DNA of 64,000 nucleotides from Paenibacillus aquistagni (GCF_900177815.1 NZ_FXAZ01000001.1:1-64000); one strand, 5' to 3'. Positions 42,038-52,888 are shown, numbered from the stretch's first letter. Notes: generated by a model not told the origin, from the sequence alone. Made by a program: numbers and translations.

Positions 42038-42760
42038 ATGACGAAAGAACGTCGTTTGTTAGTTCAATTGTCATTGCGACTGAAATTGAAAAAACGCTTG
42101 AAGCGATGGAAGCGTCCGTTGTGGTCGTTGGCTGTCTTTTTATTATTCGCCGCCATCTTTACGATTGGAATTCGTATGATGGATGAGTCACGCAAGCTCA
42201 CAGATCGCGCTATACCGGATAATTCGGAGGTACAAGCTGCATTTGCTGCGAGCAGCGAAGCCTTGGCTCAAAACGCTCACAAGCAGGTCATTGAGCAGCT
42301 GATGGGCGAGAAAAAGAAGCTGAAAGTGATTCAACGAACTTCGTATATATGCGGTCATGTCGATAAGTCACTAGGAAAGCAAGCGCCATCACAGGTGATT
42401 CAATTGCTGCTCGAACATCCGAACTGGAGTGCAGTGATGAACGCAAAGCATGAGATTGTACTCGAAGAGCGAATTGATGATTTGTCGGAAGATTGCAAGG
42501 AACGCGCTTATATTGGCCTTGATAAAGACGGCAATCTCACTTTATATGACGATGTGCCTGAAAAAGACAATGTGATGCGCACGTTCTTCCAGCTGGATGT
42601 GGAGTCTATGGAGAGCGCCCTGCCTCCACAGGTGCTTAAGCAGCTTCAAGATGGTATACGAATAACGGATATCGATGAATATCATAGCGTCATCTCAACC
42701 TTCAGTGACTATGCGGTTGAGGAGACGAAGGGCGTCATGAAGCAGACGCCCGCACCATAA
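42038..42760 (+). CDS. bofC: BofC, forespore regulator of the sigma-K checkpoint
   Basis: 240 residues. A basic N terminus and one transmembrane helix (residues ~30-50), then the BofC region: YICGHVDKSLG near residue 105 and the C-terminal domain with IDDLSEDCKERAYIGLDKDG, LTLYDDVPE and VMRTFFQLDVESMESALP, ending in a helical bundle. In Bacillus BofC is secreted into the space around the forespore and slows the SpoIVB protease, timing sigma-K activation. Position before the ruv genes agrees with Bacillus. A hairpin covers its ribosome binding site. Confidence 0.85.
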   Translation: MTKERRLLVQLSLRLKLKKRLKRWKRPLWSLAVFLLFAAIFTIGIRMMDESRKLTDRAIPDNSEVQAAFAASSEALAQNAHKQVIEQLMGEKKKLKVIQRTSYICGHVDKSLGKQAPSQVIQLLLEHPNWSAVMNAKHEIVLEERIDDLSEDCKERAYIGLDKDGNLTLYDDVPEKDNVMRTFFQLDVESMESALPPQVLKQLQDGIRITDIDEYHSVISTFSDYAVEETKGVMKQTPAP

Positions 42761-42783
42761 TCAAACGAATAGGATCGTAATGA

Positions 42784-42815
42784 GGGGCGCTGAGAACAGC
42801 GTCCTTCTTCGTTTT
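42784..42815 (+). terminator. Terminator after bofC
   Basis: Stem GGGGCGCTG / CAGCGTCCTT with loop AGAA, followed by CTTCGTTTTGTTT. Confidence 0.75.
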
Positions 42816-42886
42816 GTTTAATTAAGGGGAAAAAGAAGAAGAATAACCATGAGCTGTTGGAATATGATCAAGAGGAAGGTGACCCT

Positions 42887-44029
42887 ATGGAATTGATGCT
42901 GATGCTGCTTATCATTCTGACGGCAACAAAGCTAGCCGGAGACCTGTCCGTTCGGCTGGGGCAGCCGTCGGTGCTTGGCAAGCTGATCGTGGGGATTCTG
43001 CTTGGGCCCGCGGCGCTTGGCTGGATCACCGAAGGCCATCTAATTACACAAATGGCGGATGTCGGCGTTATACTGCTCATGTTTATTGCTGGGCTCGAAA
43101 CAGATATGGACCAGCTGAAGCAAAATTGGAAGTCGGCCTTCGCCGTCGCTGTCGGCGGCATCGTGCTGCCTTTTATCGGCGGATATCTCGGGGGCTTGGC
43201 TTTTGGGCTTGCCTCTACGCAGGCGATGTTTATCGGGCTATTGCTCTGCGCAACCTCGGTGAGCATCTCGGTACAGACTTTGAAGGATATGGGGCAGCTT
43301 AGTACGCGTGAAGGCACAACCATTCTTGGCGCTGCTGTCGTTGACGATGTCTTGGTCGTGATTATGCTTGCCTTCATGCTAAGCCTTCTTGGCGGTGGAG
43401 AAGTCAATCTTGCAGTCGTTATCATCAAAAAGCTGGCATTCTTTGCAGGAGCGATTATTGTTGGTTGGTGGGTCGTTCCCTATATCATGAAATGGCTGGC
43501 TCCTCTAAAAGTAACAGAGGCTATTATCAGCGCCGCCTTAATTGTCTGCTTCTTGTTCTCATATGCAGCTGATTATCTGGGCGTCGCAGGCATTATCGGT
43601 GCGTTCGCTGCGGGCATCGCCATCTCGCAAACGCCCTTTAAGCATGAGGTGGAGGATCGCATCGAGCCGATTGCTTATGCCATCTTTGTCCCGATCTTTT
43701 TTGTTAGTGTCGGGCTTAAGGTCACCTTTACGGGACTGGGCGAATATGTGTGGTTTATTATCGCCTTCAGCTTCATCGCGGTCGTAACGAAGCTCTTTGG
43801 CAGCGGTCTTGGAGCGAGACTAACGGGATTTAATCATCGAAGCTCGCTTGGAATCGGCGCTGGAATGGTATCCCGAGGGGAAGTGGCCTTGATCATTGCG
43901 ACGACAGGCCTTGCAGGAGGCCTATTTCAAGAGGAATACTTTACGCCGCTTGTGCTTGTTGTCATTATTACGACGCTGATTACGCCGCCTATGCTTAAAT
44001 CCATCTTCGGCAATCGACAGCTTGGATAG
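42887..44029 (+). CDS. CPA2-type cation:proton antiporter
   Basis: 380 residues with about twelve transmembrane helices. Family blocks: LGQPSVLGKLIVGILLGPAA, ILLMFIAGLETDMD, GAAVVDDVLVVIMLAF (the acidic pair DD) and GIGAGMVSRGEVALIIA. KefB/NapA-like, moving sodium or potassium against protons. ATG 42887 with AGGAAGGTG before it; a TTG frame extension from 42857 lacks a site. It occupies the place that csbX has in Bacillus between bofC and ruvA. Confidence 0.9.
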   Translation: MELMLMLLIILTATKLAGDLSVRLGQPSVLGKLIVGILLGPAALGWITEGHLITQMADVGVILLMFIAGLETDMDQLKQNWKSAFAVAVGGIVLPFIGGYLGGLAFGLASTQAMFIGLLLCATSVSISVQTLKDMGQLSTREGTTILGAAVVDDVLVVIMLAFMLSLLGGGEVNLAVVIIKKLAFFAGAIIVGWWVVPYIMKWLAPLKVTEAIISAALIVCFLFSYAADYLGVAGIIGAFAAGIAISQTPFKHEVEDRIEPIAYAIFVPIFFVSVGLKVTFTGLGEYVWFIIAFSFIAVVTKLFGSGLGARLTGFNHRSSLGIGAGMVSRGEVALIIATTGLAGGLFQEEYFTPLVLVVIITTLITPPMLKSIFGNRQLG

Positions 44030-44133
44030 TAAGCAGCCTCTGCATTTTACTTCATGAAGTCTTTTGAAATAAGGGCCATTGAACCATTTTTGCCGGCCTG
44101 CTTCTGATGGATTCTCTTCCGGTTGATCTATGT

Positions 44134-44159
44134 TATAATAGGTTGAACACATATGTTCG
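44134..44159 (+). promoter_or_regulatory. ruvC promoter -10 with LexA-like box
   Basis: TATAAT at 44134-44139; then AACACATATGTTCG (44146-44159), which matches 11 of 14 positions of the Bacillus LexA consensus CGAACATATGTTCG, one half perfectly. The site lies just after the expected start point, a normal place for repression. Confidence 0.45.
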
Positions 44160-44192
44160 CCTGTGACAGGATCGATAAGGGAGAGATTTTTT

Positions 44193-44696
44193 TTGCGCAT
44201 TTTAGGAATTGATCCGGGGATTGCCATTGTCGGCTTTGGCTTCGTTGACAAGCAGGGGAGCCGCGTTGTGCCTGTTCAGTACGGCTGTATTCAGACAGAG
44301 TCCACGACGGCTCCAGAGGTACGGCTGCTGCAGGTATTTGAGGCGACAGAGAAGCTTCTCGATCAGTATAAGCCGGATGCAGTCGCGGTAGAGAAGCTGT
44401 TCTTCAACCGCAACGTCACAACGGCATTCTCGGTAGGACAGGCGAGAGGGGTTGTTATTCTCGCTGCTGCCAAGCGAGGGCTTCAGATTGCAGAATATAC
44501 CCCTATGCAGGTGAAGCAGGCCATAGTTGGCTACGGGAAGGCAGAGAAGAAGCAGGTTCAGGAGATGGTGAAGCTCTTTTTGAAGCTTAAGGCCATTCCG
44601 AAGCCAGACGATGTAGCGGATGCGCTCGCAGTAGCGATATGTCATGCGCACTCTAGTGGATTACAAGATCAATTGAACGGAGCTTGGACTCGATGA
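44193..44696 (+). CDS. ruvC: Holliday junction resolvase RuvC
   Basis: 167 residues, the usual length. All four catalytic acids are present: Asp in LGIDPGIAIVGFG (residue 7), Glu in VAVEKLFFNRN, and two Asp in KPDDVADALAVAICH. RuvC cuts Holliday junctions with RuvAB. Start is TTG 44193, six bases after AAGGGAGAGA; a GTG frame at 44163 has no site. Bacillus itself lacks ruvC and uses RecU, while Paenibacillus-like genomes keep it. ATGA overlap with ruvA. Confidence 0.95.
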   Translation: MRILGIDPGIAIVGFGFVDKQGSRVVPVQYGCIQTESTTAPEVRLLQVFEATEKLLDQYKPDAVAVEKLFFNRNVTTAFSVGQARGVVILAAAKRGLQIAEYTPMQVKQAIVGYGKAEKKQVQEMVKLFLKLKAIPKPDDVADALAVAICHAHSSGLQDQLNGAWTR

Positions 44697-45319
44697 TAGA
44701 TTATGTGAGAGGGCAGGTTGCCCATATAGAGACGGATAGTATCACGATTGATGTGCATGGGCTTGGCTACCGTGTGTTTTGCCCTAATCCATACGCATTT
44801 GCAAAGTCTGAGGAAGAAGTCATCGTATTTACGCATCATCATGTACGTGAAGATGCGATTTTGCTGTTTGGCTTCCCATCGCGCGAGGAGCAGAAATTGT
44901 TTCGCAGGTTGATAGATGTAAACGGCATTGGACCGAAGGTGGCGCTGGCGATGCTATCAGCAGGCAAGCCAGAATCGCTAGTGATGGCGATTCAGCAAGA
45001 GAACCTGACCTTCTTGACGAAGCTGCCTGGCATCGGCAAGAAGACAGCCCAGCGCATTGTGCTGGATCTAAAAGACAAGCTTGACAACATTGGCCTTGAT
45101 CTTCGCGTTCAAGCGGAGACGCTGTTCGTGGACGCGCCAGCCATTCTATCGGATGAGGACCATTCCTCGTGGGGAGAAGCACGCGCGGCGCTTAAGGCGC
45201 TCGGATATCGCGATGCAGAGCTGGATCAGGCTTGGGCGGATCTTAAGCATCGCGTTCATGCGGATGAGAGCGTCGATTCGTTGATGAAGAAAGCTCTATC
45301 TGTACTGTTCACGGGTTAG
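44693..45319 (+). CDS. ruvA: Holliday junction helicase subunit RuvA
   Basis: 208 residues: an N-terminal OB fold (MIDYVRGQVAHIETDSITID), central helix-hairpin-helix motifs (IDVNGIGPKVALAMLS and LTKLPGIGKKTAQRIVLDLK) and a C-terminal RuvB-binding domain (ARAALKALGYRDAELDQA). ATG 44693 overlaps the ruvC stop; GGAG is eight bases upstream. Confidence 0.97.
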   Translation: MIDYVRGQVAHIETDSITIDVHGLGYRVFCPNPYAFAKSEEEVIVFTHHHVREDAILLFGFPSREEQKLFRRLIDVNGIGPKVALAMLSAGKPESLVMAIQQENLTFLTKLPGIGKKTAQRIVLDLKDKLDNIGLDLRVQAETLFVDAPAILSDEDHSSWGEARAALKALGYRDAELDQAWADLKHRVHADESVDSLMKKALSVLFTG

Positions 45320-45334
45320 AAAGGCGGTTAATCA

Positions 45335-46345
45335 ATGGAGGATGAACGCATTATTTCAGCAAACTTCATGATGGAAGATCAAGCGGTGGAACTTAGCTTA
45401 AGACCGCGCTACTTAAATGAATATATTGGGCAGTCCCAAGTAAAGAACAATCTGAAGGTGTTCATCGAGGCTGCTAAGATGAGGAAGGAAGCGCTGGATC
45501 ATGTGCTGCTGTACGGCCCGCCTGGACTTGGCAAGACGACCTTATCCAATATTATAGCAAATGAGCTTGGCGTTAATATTCGTACGACGTCAGGGCCTGC
45601 GATCGAGCGTCCTGGGGATCTTGCTGCCCTGCTAACGAACTTGCAGGAGGGCGATGTCTTGTTCATCGATGAGATTCACCGACTGCACCGCACCGTTGAA
45701 GAGGTGCTGTATCCTGCAATGGAGGACTTTGCACTCGATATTATCATTGGCAAAGGCCCCAGCGCTCGCTCCGTGAGATTGGATCTGCCGAAGTTTACGC
45801 TGATTGGCGCGACCACGAGAGCAGGATTGCTGTCCGCCCCATTAAGGGATCGTTTCGGTGTCGTCAGCCGTCTGGAGTTCTATACGACAGACGAGCTCAG
45901 CTTCATCGTATCAAGAGCAGCGGATATTCTTGATGTGGAAGTCATCGGCGAAGCATCTCATGAGATTGCAGTACGGTCGCGGGGAACGCCGCGGATCGCG
46001 AATCGCTTGTTGAAGCGGGTGCGTGACTTTGCTCAGGTAAGAGGCGATGGCGTGATTACACCTGAATTGGCAAAAGAAGCGCTGCACTTAATTCAAGTCG
46101 ACCCGCTAGGCCTTGATCAGATTGACCACAAGATGCTTGAGGCGATGATCACAAGCTTCAGGGGCGGACCCGTTGGTCTGGATACGATCGCAGCTACAAT
46201 CGGAGAAGAAAGCCAGACAATTGAGGATGTGTATGAGCCTTATTTGCTGCAGATCGGTTTTCTTCAACGGACGCCGCGTGGTAGAATAGCGACACCAAAA
46301 GCTTACGCGCATCTTGGCATTCCAATGCCGGATAGCCAGTCATAA
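45335..46345 (+). CDS. ruvB: Holliday junction branch migration ATPase RuvB
   Basis: 336 residues. AAA+ ATPase: [18 protein letters not shown], Walker [14 protein letters not shown], Walker [13 protein letters not shown], sensor [20 protein letters not shown], and the winged-helix end [13 protein letters not shown]. It pushes the junction along DNA as a ring. AAAGGCGG precedes the ATG. Terminator after the gene. Confidence 0.98.
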   Translation: MEDERIISANFMMEDQAVELSLRPRYLNEYIGQSQVKNNLKVFIEAAKMRKEALDHVLLYGPPGLGKTTLSNIIANELGVNIRTTSGPAIERPGDLAALLTNLQEGDVLFIDEIHRLHRTVEEVLYPAMEDFALDIIIGKGPSARSVRLDLPKFTLIGATTRAGLLSAPLRDRFGVVSRLEFYTTDELSFIVSRAADILDVEVIGEASHEIAVRSRGTPRIANRLLKRVRDFAQVRGDGVITPELAKEALHLIQVDPLGLDQIDHKMLEAMITSFRGGPVGLDTIAATIGEESQTIEDVYEPYLLQIGFLQRTPRGRIATPKAYAHLGIPMPDSQS

Positions 46346-46349
46346 ACCG

Positions 46350-46386
46350 CAATACGAAAGTTCGGGAGACTTTCGTATTGTTTTTT
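46350..46386 (+). terminator. Terminator after ruvB
   Basis: Stem CAATACGAAAG / CTTTCGTATTG with a nine-base loop and TTTTTT. Confidence 0.92.
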
Positions 46387-46408
46387 GCGGGAGAGGAGAC
46401 ATACACAT

Positions 46409-48520
46409 ATGGTTATGAGAACATGGTTGCAGCGTACGGCTGTAACGGTTTCTGCCTGTGCATTGCTAGTCGGAGGTAGTGCTTTTGCTTCCTTGCCAGC
46501 AGCAGAGGCCGCTCAAAGCACAGATGCAGCGGCCCAAGCAGGCAGCAAGACGGAGGCGAACACCGCTATTCGTGTAGCTTTGTTTGGAAATCTGGGGAAA
46601 AGCACGCAGAATCGAGCAGGTCAGGTGACATTGTCCTCAGAAGGCGTGCTTAGCGTGAAGTCGCGCAGTGCAAGCGGGCAAGTTGCTTTAGGCACCAAAC
46701 AGGCTCGATTCAGCCTGGATGGTTATCAAGTGAAGCTGTTTGAATCAAAGGACAAAGCAGCTGCACAAGCTGTATTGAAGCGTGCGCAAGCCTCAAACAG
46801 TGCTTACATGATTCAGATTCCAAGACGCGGGGCGACGTTCTATGCGGTCTATGCGGGCTCTTACGCGACAGAGGCGCAAGCTTCCAAAGCCCTTGCAAAC
46901 TACCAGGCTGACGGCACGATGAAGTCTTTGACAGCAGGCTACAGCAGTGTGGTCGCAGGGCCAAATTATTGGCAGGCAGGTACATATGGATCTCAAGCAG
47001 AAGCGAATGCAGCTCGCAACGCGCTGCTGAATGCGAATATAGAGGCTTACACCGTAACGATTGAAGGTGAAGGTGCGCACCATACAGCTGTATGGGCTGG
47101 ACAAGCAGGATCACAAGCTGCGTTATCGCAGCTGAAGGCGTCCATCCAGCAGGCTCTGCCCGGTGCGGCAGTTAGAGAGGTTCAAGCTCAGGGAGCCTTG
47201 ATACACTCGATAGAAGATACAGGCTCAGGAACCATCGCGCGCTATAGTGTGTATGGCGCGCAGAAGTGGGCGTTGTCCACAGATGCTCAATCCATCAAGG
47301 TGTCAGAGCGATCGGGTCGCTCTTACCGCGGAATGATGGAGCTTAGCAGCTACAATGATGAGCTCGCGCTGGTCAATGAGCTTCCATTGGAACAATATCT
47401 GGTCTCGGTCGTTGGCGGCGAGATCTATCCGAACTGGCCGGAGGCTTCCCTGAAAGCCCAGGCAGTGGCAGCTCGTACCTTTGTGCTCTATCAGGGCAAT
47501 AAGTTTGGCATAGCCAACGTCGTGGACACGACGCTAAGCCAGGCCTACAATGGCCTGGAGAAAGAGACAGATACTGTGCGTCGAGCAGTGGAATCAACGG
47601 CTGGCGAAGTATTGATGTCTGATGGCAAGCTGATTGAGGCGATCTTCAACTCTAATGCTGGCGGAATGACGGCAGAGGCAAGCGAGGTATGGGGCGGAGG
47701 CCTTCCTTGGGCGCAAGCGACAAAAAGTCCGGATGAAGGTGCTGAAGCGGGCAAGTATGCTTGGTATTATGTTGCATTAGAGGATGGAAAAGTTGGCTAT
47801 GTTCGTGAAGATGTCGTGCAGCTGGATGCAGGACGGGACCAAGCAGGCTTCCAGATTGCAAGGCCAATCGAGGACAACACGAATATTCGTCCGTTCCCAG
47901 CCGTTCAATCGAATGCTGGACCGATTGCTTCCGTGAAGAAAAATACACGTCTTATCGTCATGGACACGGTGAAGGAATCCAATGCCTACAGCTGGATTCG
48001 CGGGCCATATACCGCTACGGAAGTGCTCAATATGATTCAATCCAAGACGAAGACCAAGATAGCAGGACCGCTCTATACGCTGACGATCGCTGAGCGAGGC
48101 CCATCCGGGCGCGCAACGAAGATTGAAGCGAATGGCGTGCCTGTTGAAGTGAGTTATCCGGATGCATTCCGAAGTGTGTTTGGCGGCTTGCCGAGCACCA
48201 TGTTTGATATCGTGTCCACTAAGGATTACGCTGTCATGGGCAGTGATGGCAAAGCCGTTGCAGGAAGTGGAATAAGCGGCAAGCAGGCAATAGGCGGTAA
48301 CGGCTCCTCCACGAGTCTTAAAAATGGCACCATCGTTGTCGATGGACAAGGCAAAGGAAGAGTGCTGAACGCGGAGACAATGTATATCTTTAAGGGCAAA
48401 GGCTATGGACACGGGATCGGCATGTCTCAATGGGGTGCCAAAGGCCTTGCAGATCAAGGGTATGACTACGAGCAGATCTTGAAATACTATTACAAAAATG
48501 TGGAACTTGTACAGCGTTAG
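46409..48520 (+). CDS. SpoIID/LytB-domain protein with SPOR repeats
   Basis: 703 residues. N-terminal signal peptide (to about residue 35: RTAVTVSACALLVGGSAFAS). Residues ~95-265 hold two SPOR-like repeats with paired motifs (YAVYAGSYATEAQASKAL, TAVWAGQAGSQAALSQL) that would bind peptidoglycan. Residues ~290-end are a SpoIID/LytB domain (PLEQYLVSVVGGEIYPNW, AARTFVLYQ, SNAGGMTAEASEVWGG, and KGYGHGIGMSQWGAKGLAD at the end). SpoIID is a lytic transglycosylase of engulfment; this one sits between ruvB and queA. ATG 46409 follows GAGAGGAG. Confidence 0.9.
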   Translation: MVMRTWLQRTAVTVSACALLVGGSAFASLPAAEAAQSTDAAAQAGSKTEANTAIRVALFGNLGKSTQNRAGQVTLSSEGVLSVKSRSASGQVALGTKQARFSLDGYQVKLFESKDKAAAQAVLKRAQASNSAYMIQIPRRGATFYAVYAGSYATEAQASKALANYQADGTMKSLTAGYSSVVAGPNYWQAGTYGSQAEANAARNALLNANIEAYTVTIEGEGAHHTAVWAGQAGSQAALSQLKASIQQALPGAAVREVQAQGALIHSIEDTGSGTIARYSVYGAQKWALSTDAQSIKVSERSGRSYRGMMELSSYNDELALVNELPLEQYLVSVVGGEIYPNWPEASLKAQAVAARTFVLYQGNKFGIANVVDTTLSQAYNGLEKETDTVRRAVESTAGEVLMSDGKLIEAIFNSNAGGMTAEASEVWGGGLPWAQATKSPDEGAEAGKYAWYYVALEDGKVGYVREDVVQLDAGRDQAGFQIARPIEDNTNIRPFPAVQSNAGPIASVKKNTRLIVMDTVKESNAYSWIRGPYTATEVLNMIQSKTKTKIAGPLYTLTIAERGPSGRATKIEANGVPVEVSYPDAFRSVFGGLPSTMFDIVSTKDYAVMGSDGKAVAGSGISGKQAIGGNGSSTSLKNGTIVVDGQGKGRVLNAETMYIFKGKGYGHGIGMSQWGAKGLADQGYDYEQILKYYYKNVELVQR

Positions 48521-48532
48521 GATGATACGACA

Positions 48533-49582
48533 ATGGATGTAAATCAATTTGATTTTTATTTGCCTGAGCAGTTGATTGCTCAGACCCCACTCGCAGATCG
48601 CACGGCTTCGCGTCTGTTGACGCTGGATCGAGCGACAGGCAAGGTAGAGCATCATCAGTTTACCGATATTATGAACTATCTTCATCCTGGTGATCTCATA
48701 GTACTGAACGATACCCGCGTTATTCCTGCTCGTCTATATGGAATAAAGGCGGATACCGGAGCAAAGGTTGAGGTCCTGCTTCTCAAGCAGGAGGAAGGCG
48801 ATGTATGGGAAGCACTGGTGAAGCCCGCTCGCAAGCTCAAGGTGGGCACTGTGGTTACCTTTAGCGAAGAACTGCGCGCTGTCGTAACCGAGGAGCAGGA
48901 TATGGGAGGCCGACTGCTTCGCTTCGAGTACGAGGGCATCTTTCAAGAGATTCTTGATCGCTTGGGTGAAATGCCGCTTCCTCCTTACATCAAGGAGCAG
49001 CTTCAGGATCGAGAGCGATATCAAACCGTATATGCGAAGCATGAAGGCTCAGCTGCAGCTCCGACAGCAGGTCTTCACTTTACAGAAGAACTGCTTCTGG
49101 CTATTCAAGATAAGGGTGTTCAGATTGCACCGATAACGCTTCACGTTGGGCTAGGAACCTTCCGTCCCATGTCTGTGGACAATGTGGAAGATCACGTCAT
49201 GCATGCGGAATATTTTGAAATTTCACAAGAGAGCGCCTCGTTGATTGCGAAGACAAAAGCAGAGGGCGGAAGAATTATTGCAATCGGCACGACATCAGCC
49301 AGAACGCTTGAGAGTGCAGCGCAGCAATTCGGCGGCTCCGCAATTGAAGCCTGCTCCGGCTGGACGGACATTTTTATCTATCCTGGCTATCCATTCAAGC
49401 TTGTAGATGCGCTTGTTACTAATTTCCATTTGCCTAAGTCCACGCTGGTGATGCTGGTGAGTGCACTTGCAGGCAGAGAACATATCATGAAGGCCTATGA
49501 AGCCGCTGTGCAGGAACAATACCGCTTCTTCAGCTTTGGAGACGCCATGTTCATATACGACAGCAGGTTCAACAGCAAATAA
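48533..49582 (+). CDS. queA: tRNA preQ1(34) S-adenosylmethionine ribosyltransferase QueA
   Basis: 349 residues, full length. Begins [18 protein letters not shown] and has [40 protein letters not shown] and [17 protein letters not shown]. It moves the ribosyl part of SAM to preQ1 in tRNA, forming epoxyqueuosine. Start ATG has a weak AGGATGAT site. Operon with tgt. Confidence 0.97.
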   Translation: MDVNQFDFYLPEQLIAQTPLADRTASRLLTLDRATGKVEHHQFTDIMNYLHPGDLIVLNDTRVIPARLYGIKADTGAKVEVLLLKQEEGDVWEALVKPARKLKVGTVVTFSEELRAVVTEEQDMGGRLLRFEYEGIFQEILDRLGEMPLPPYIKEQLQDRERYQTVYAKHEGSAAAPTAGLHFTEELLLAIQDKGVQIAPITLHVGLGTFRPMSVDNVEDHVMHAEYFEISQESASLIAKTKAEGGRIIAIGTTSARTLESAAQQFGGSAIEACSGWTDIFIYPGYPFKLVDALVTNFHLPKSTLVMLVSALAGREHIMKAYEAAVQEQYRFFSFGDAMFIYDSRFNSK

Positions 49583-49600
49583 CGAATAAGGATGATCTAA

Positions 49601-50740
<1,140 letters not shown>

Positions 50741-50832
50741 CCTTGGGGTAGACAAGCTTTCGCAAGGCCCATTCGCTTTGCAAGCTTGATGTCCGTACAT
50801 AGATTGCTTATATGGAAAGGGGAATATTACAC

Positions 50833-51147
50833 ATGTTTATTGCAGCTGGAGCGGCTGGTGGTGGCGAAGGAGGATGGCTTCAATTAATCCTGCCTTTCGT
50901 GCTTATGTTTGCTGTATTCTACTTCTTGCTGATTCGTCCTCAGCAGAAGAAGCAAAAGCAGCGCAATTCGATGCTTGGCCAACTGAAGAAGGGGGACAAG
51001 GTCGTAACCATTGGCGGACTGCATGGTACCATCCTTGAGATTACAGATGATACAGTTGTGCTTCGTGTGAATGACGTTACGAAGATGACCTTTGACCGCA
51101 GTGCAATTAGCCATGTTTCAAGTGTGGAAGAGAACGCTTCTGCATAA
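50833..51147 (+). CDS. yajC: Preprotein translocase subunit YajC
   Basis: 104 residues: one transmembrane helix (WLQLILPFVLMFAVFYFLLI), then IRPQQKKQKQRNSMLGQLKKG in short blocks and GDKVVTIGGLHGTI. YajC assists SecDF. ATG 50833 with AAAGGGG upstream. Named yrbF in Bacillus, where it also follows tgt. Confidence 0.95.
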   Translation: MFIAAGAAGGGEGGWLQLILPFVLMFAVFYFLLIRPQQKKQKQRNSMLGQLKKGDKVVTIGGLHGTILEITDDTVVLRVNDVTKMTFDRSAISHVSSVEENASA

Positions 51148-51205
51148 TATGAAACACAAATAACATGAATGGGATTCACCTTAGCGTGTGTTTCATTTCC
51201 AAGAA

Positions 51206-51237
51206 GGCGGGAGACTAGATGTCTCGCGCCTTTTTTC
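51206..51237 (+). terminator. Terminator after yajC
   Basis: Stem GGCGGGAGA / TCTCGCGCC (one mismatch), seven-base loop, then TTTTTT. Confidence 0.88.
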
Positions 51238-51372
51238 ATATTTTTTTAAAGGCTATACCTATTCACAGCTCTAATAAGGTTTAACAGGGCGCAGCCAGAT
51301 CTTTACGAGCACCAACATATGAAATGATATGCTGGATATAACGCGTAACGCTGGCTTCGATAGCGGCGCTTA

Positions 51373-51481
51373 ACGGCTCATTGGCAATGCTTTGCGGCTC
51401 TATACAAGCATAACAGCCATCCCTGCAGCATGTATCAATGCTTCAAGGATGGCTATTCGTGTGCTTGCTATAATGAGCCGT
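51373..51481. repeat. Nested inverted repeat, possible structured RNA or small element
   Basis: Three stems lie within one another: ACGGCTCATT (51373-51382) with AATGAGCCGT (51472-51481); CAAGCA (51405-51410) with TGCTTG (51462-51467); AGCCATCC (51415-51422) with GGATGGCT (51447-51454). No T run follows on either strand, so it is not a simple terminator. Confidence 0.55.
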
Positions 51482-51511
51482 GCCATAGCAGCCATTAGCG
51501 GCTAGCTATGT

Positions 51512-52342
51512 TTACCCTTTGGCTTGATAAGGTCTGATGCTCACCTGATCGCGAGAATCCATCTTGGCAAGCTTCATGCCAGCCCAAGAAGCAAATGCAG
51601 CAAGCGCTACGCCTGCGATCATATCAGACAGCCAGTGGATGCCGAAATAGAAAATGGAGAATACGATGCAGAATGCACTGATTCCCGTAATAATCTTCCA
51701 GATCTTCGTGTTAGATTTGAAGGCCAGCATGGCCACAGTAACCGAGATCGAAGTGTGCAAACTTGGGAAACAGTTGTCAATTCCAGAGAAGCCTCGATAC
51801 TGCTCTTCAAAGGTTGGGAAGGCGTGCAGCATCAGAAATTCAACCGAAGCTGGCGCATAGGACCACACCTCATTGACTTGGACAAACAAATAAAAAGGCA
51901 GTGCGATTAAGTAATTGAGCATTATTGCATAACAAGTAGCTGTAGCTAGTCCTTTTTGATCCGTCGATACATAGATCATTAACGAGGATACGATTAAAGC
52001 TTGAAAGACAACCAGATAAAACACGCTAAGAATGGAAGTGAGTACAGGTGTCTCGAATACATTTTGGAAATGGTAAACGAATTGACCTTCGAGCTGATGA
52101 ATGAACGGTGTCAGGTCAAATCCGGCATTCAGCCATTCTTCAAACTGCAGCTCATATTTGTTAACGAGTAGAATGAGTACGAGCATTATAAAGGATATGG
52201 TAAACCTTTTGGATTGAAATAGCGTCTTGATGAATGATTGAACCGCATAGAGCGGATTGCGGCCTGAACCTATCCATACAAGCAGGATGGTTGCTGCAAC
52301 ACTCCATAGAATAACGCTTTGCATCGTCTGAAACAGGATCAT
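51512..52342 (-). CDS. PAP2 superfamily protein (inositolphosphotransferase-like)
   Basis: 276 residues with about seven transmembrane helices. The later PAP2 motifs are clear: CFPSLHTSISVT near residue 205 and GIHWLSDMIAGVAL near residue 245; motif 1 is not clear, as in the PAP2_3 (inositolphosphotransferase/aureobasidin-resistance-like) group. ATG 52342, five bases from GGAGG. Oriented against the yajC-secDF block, so an inserted gene. Confidence 0.8.
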   Translation of the reverse strand: MILFQTMQSVILWSVAATILLVWIGSGRNPLYAVQSFIKTLFQSKRFTISFIMLVLILLVNKYELQFEEWLNAGFDLTPFIHQLEGQFVYHFQNVFETPVLTSILSVFYLVVFQALIVSSLMIYVSTDQKGLATATCYAIMLNYLIALPFYLFVQVNEVWSYAPASVEFLMLHAFPTFEEQYRGFSGIDNCFPSLHTSISVTVAMLAFKSNTKIWKIITGISAFCIVFSIFYFGIHWLSDMIAGVALAAFASWAGMKLAKMDSRDQVSIRPYQAKG

Positions 52343-52495
52343 GAAGTCCTCCCTATTCTTGTGATCCACAGATCTTTATGATGAATATATGACAACGTGT
52401 TGGCAGATTCAGCTAATGACCTAGACCAACTTTCATAGTATATCACAAACGCTGCAGATCATCACAGGGAAGAACACAATTTGGATCGTTTGGGT

Positions 52496-52888
52496 CTATT
52501 CCTTTTTCATGTTAACGCCAACCACGCCCCCAAGGCCACCTGCCGCAAAGCTAAGCAGCATATACAGCGCTTTGTTCCAATCTAGTCCCGCATCCATGGC
52601 CAAGAAACCGATCATCAAGACGAGGATCATATAAAATAAGCCTGTCATCCCGCCATAATACCAGCCCTTCTTGCCGCTCCTTTTGCCTGCTGACCAGCCT
52701 CCAACGATCAAGGCAAAGCCATGAATGAGATATACATAGGTTGATGCTCCTTCTTCGCTGGATGAGCTTGCAACCAGGAGAACAGACAGTGCAAGAGCGC
52801 CAAGACCAAGCCACACAAAAGCGTTGCACAGTCCGGCTAGTATAGGATGACTTAGCTTCCATTGACCAACCCGCTGGAATGAACTCAT
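52496..52888 (-). CDS. yrzE: TIGR04086 family membrane protein (YrzE)
   Basis: 130 residues, four transmembrane helices with Gly-rich repeats (YLIHGFALIVGGWSAGKRSG, then GWYYGGMTGLFYMI and SFAAGGLGGVVGVN). Function unknown. In Bacillus yrzE also lies beside yrbF (yajC) and yrbG. ATG 52888, seven bases from GGAGG. Confidence 0.85.
   Translation of the reverse strand: MSSFQRVGQWKLSHPILAGLCNAFVWLGLGALALSVLLVASSSSEEGASTYVYLIHGFALIVGGWSAGKRSGKKGWYYGGMTGLFYMILVLMIGFLAMDAGLDWNKALYMLLSFAAGGLGGVVGVNMKKE

Larger units (their letters stand above)
51148..51511. other. Gap after yajC with a structured element
   Basis: Holds the yajC terminator and the nested inverted repeat at 51373-51481. No coding gene seen. 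Confidence 0.6.

Noticed and set aside
47777-48685. 302-residue minus-strand frame
   Set aside because: Antisense to the SpoIID/LytB gene and the start of queA, which are certain; no ribosome binding site, and the product looks like no protein.
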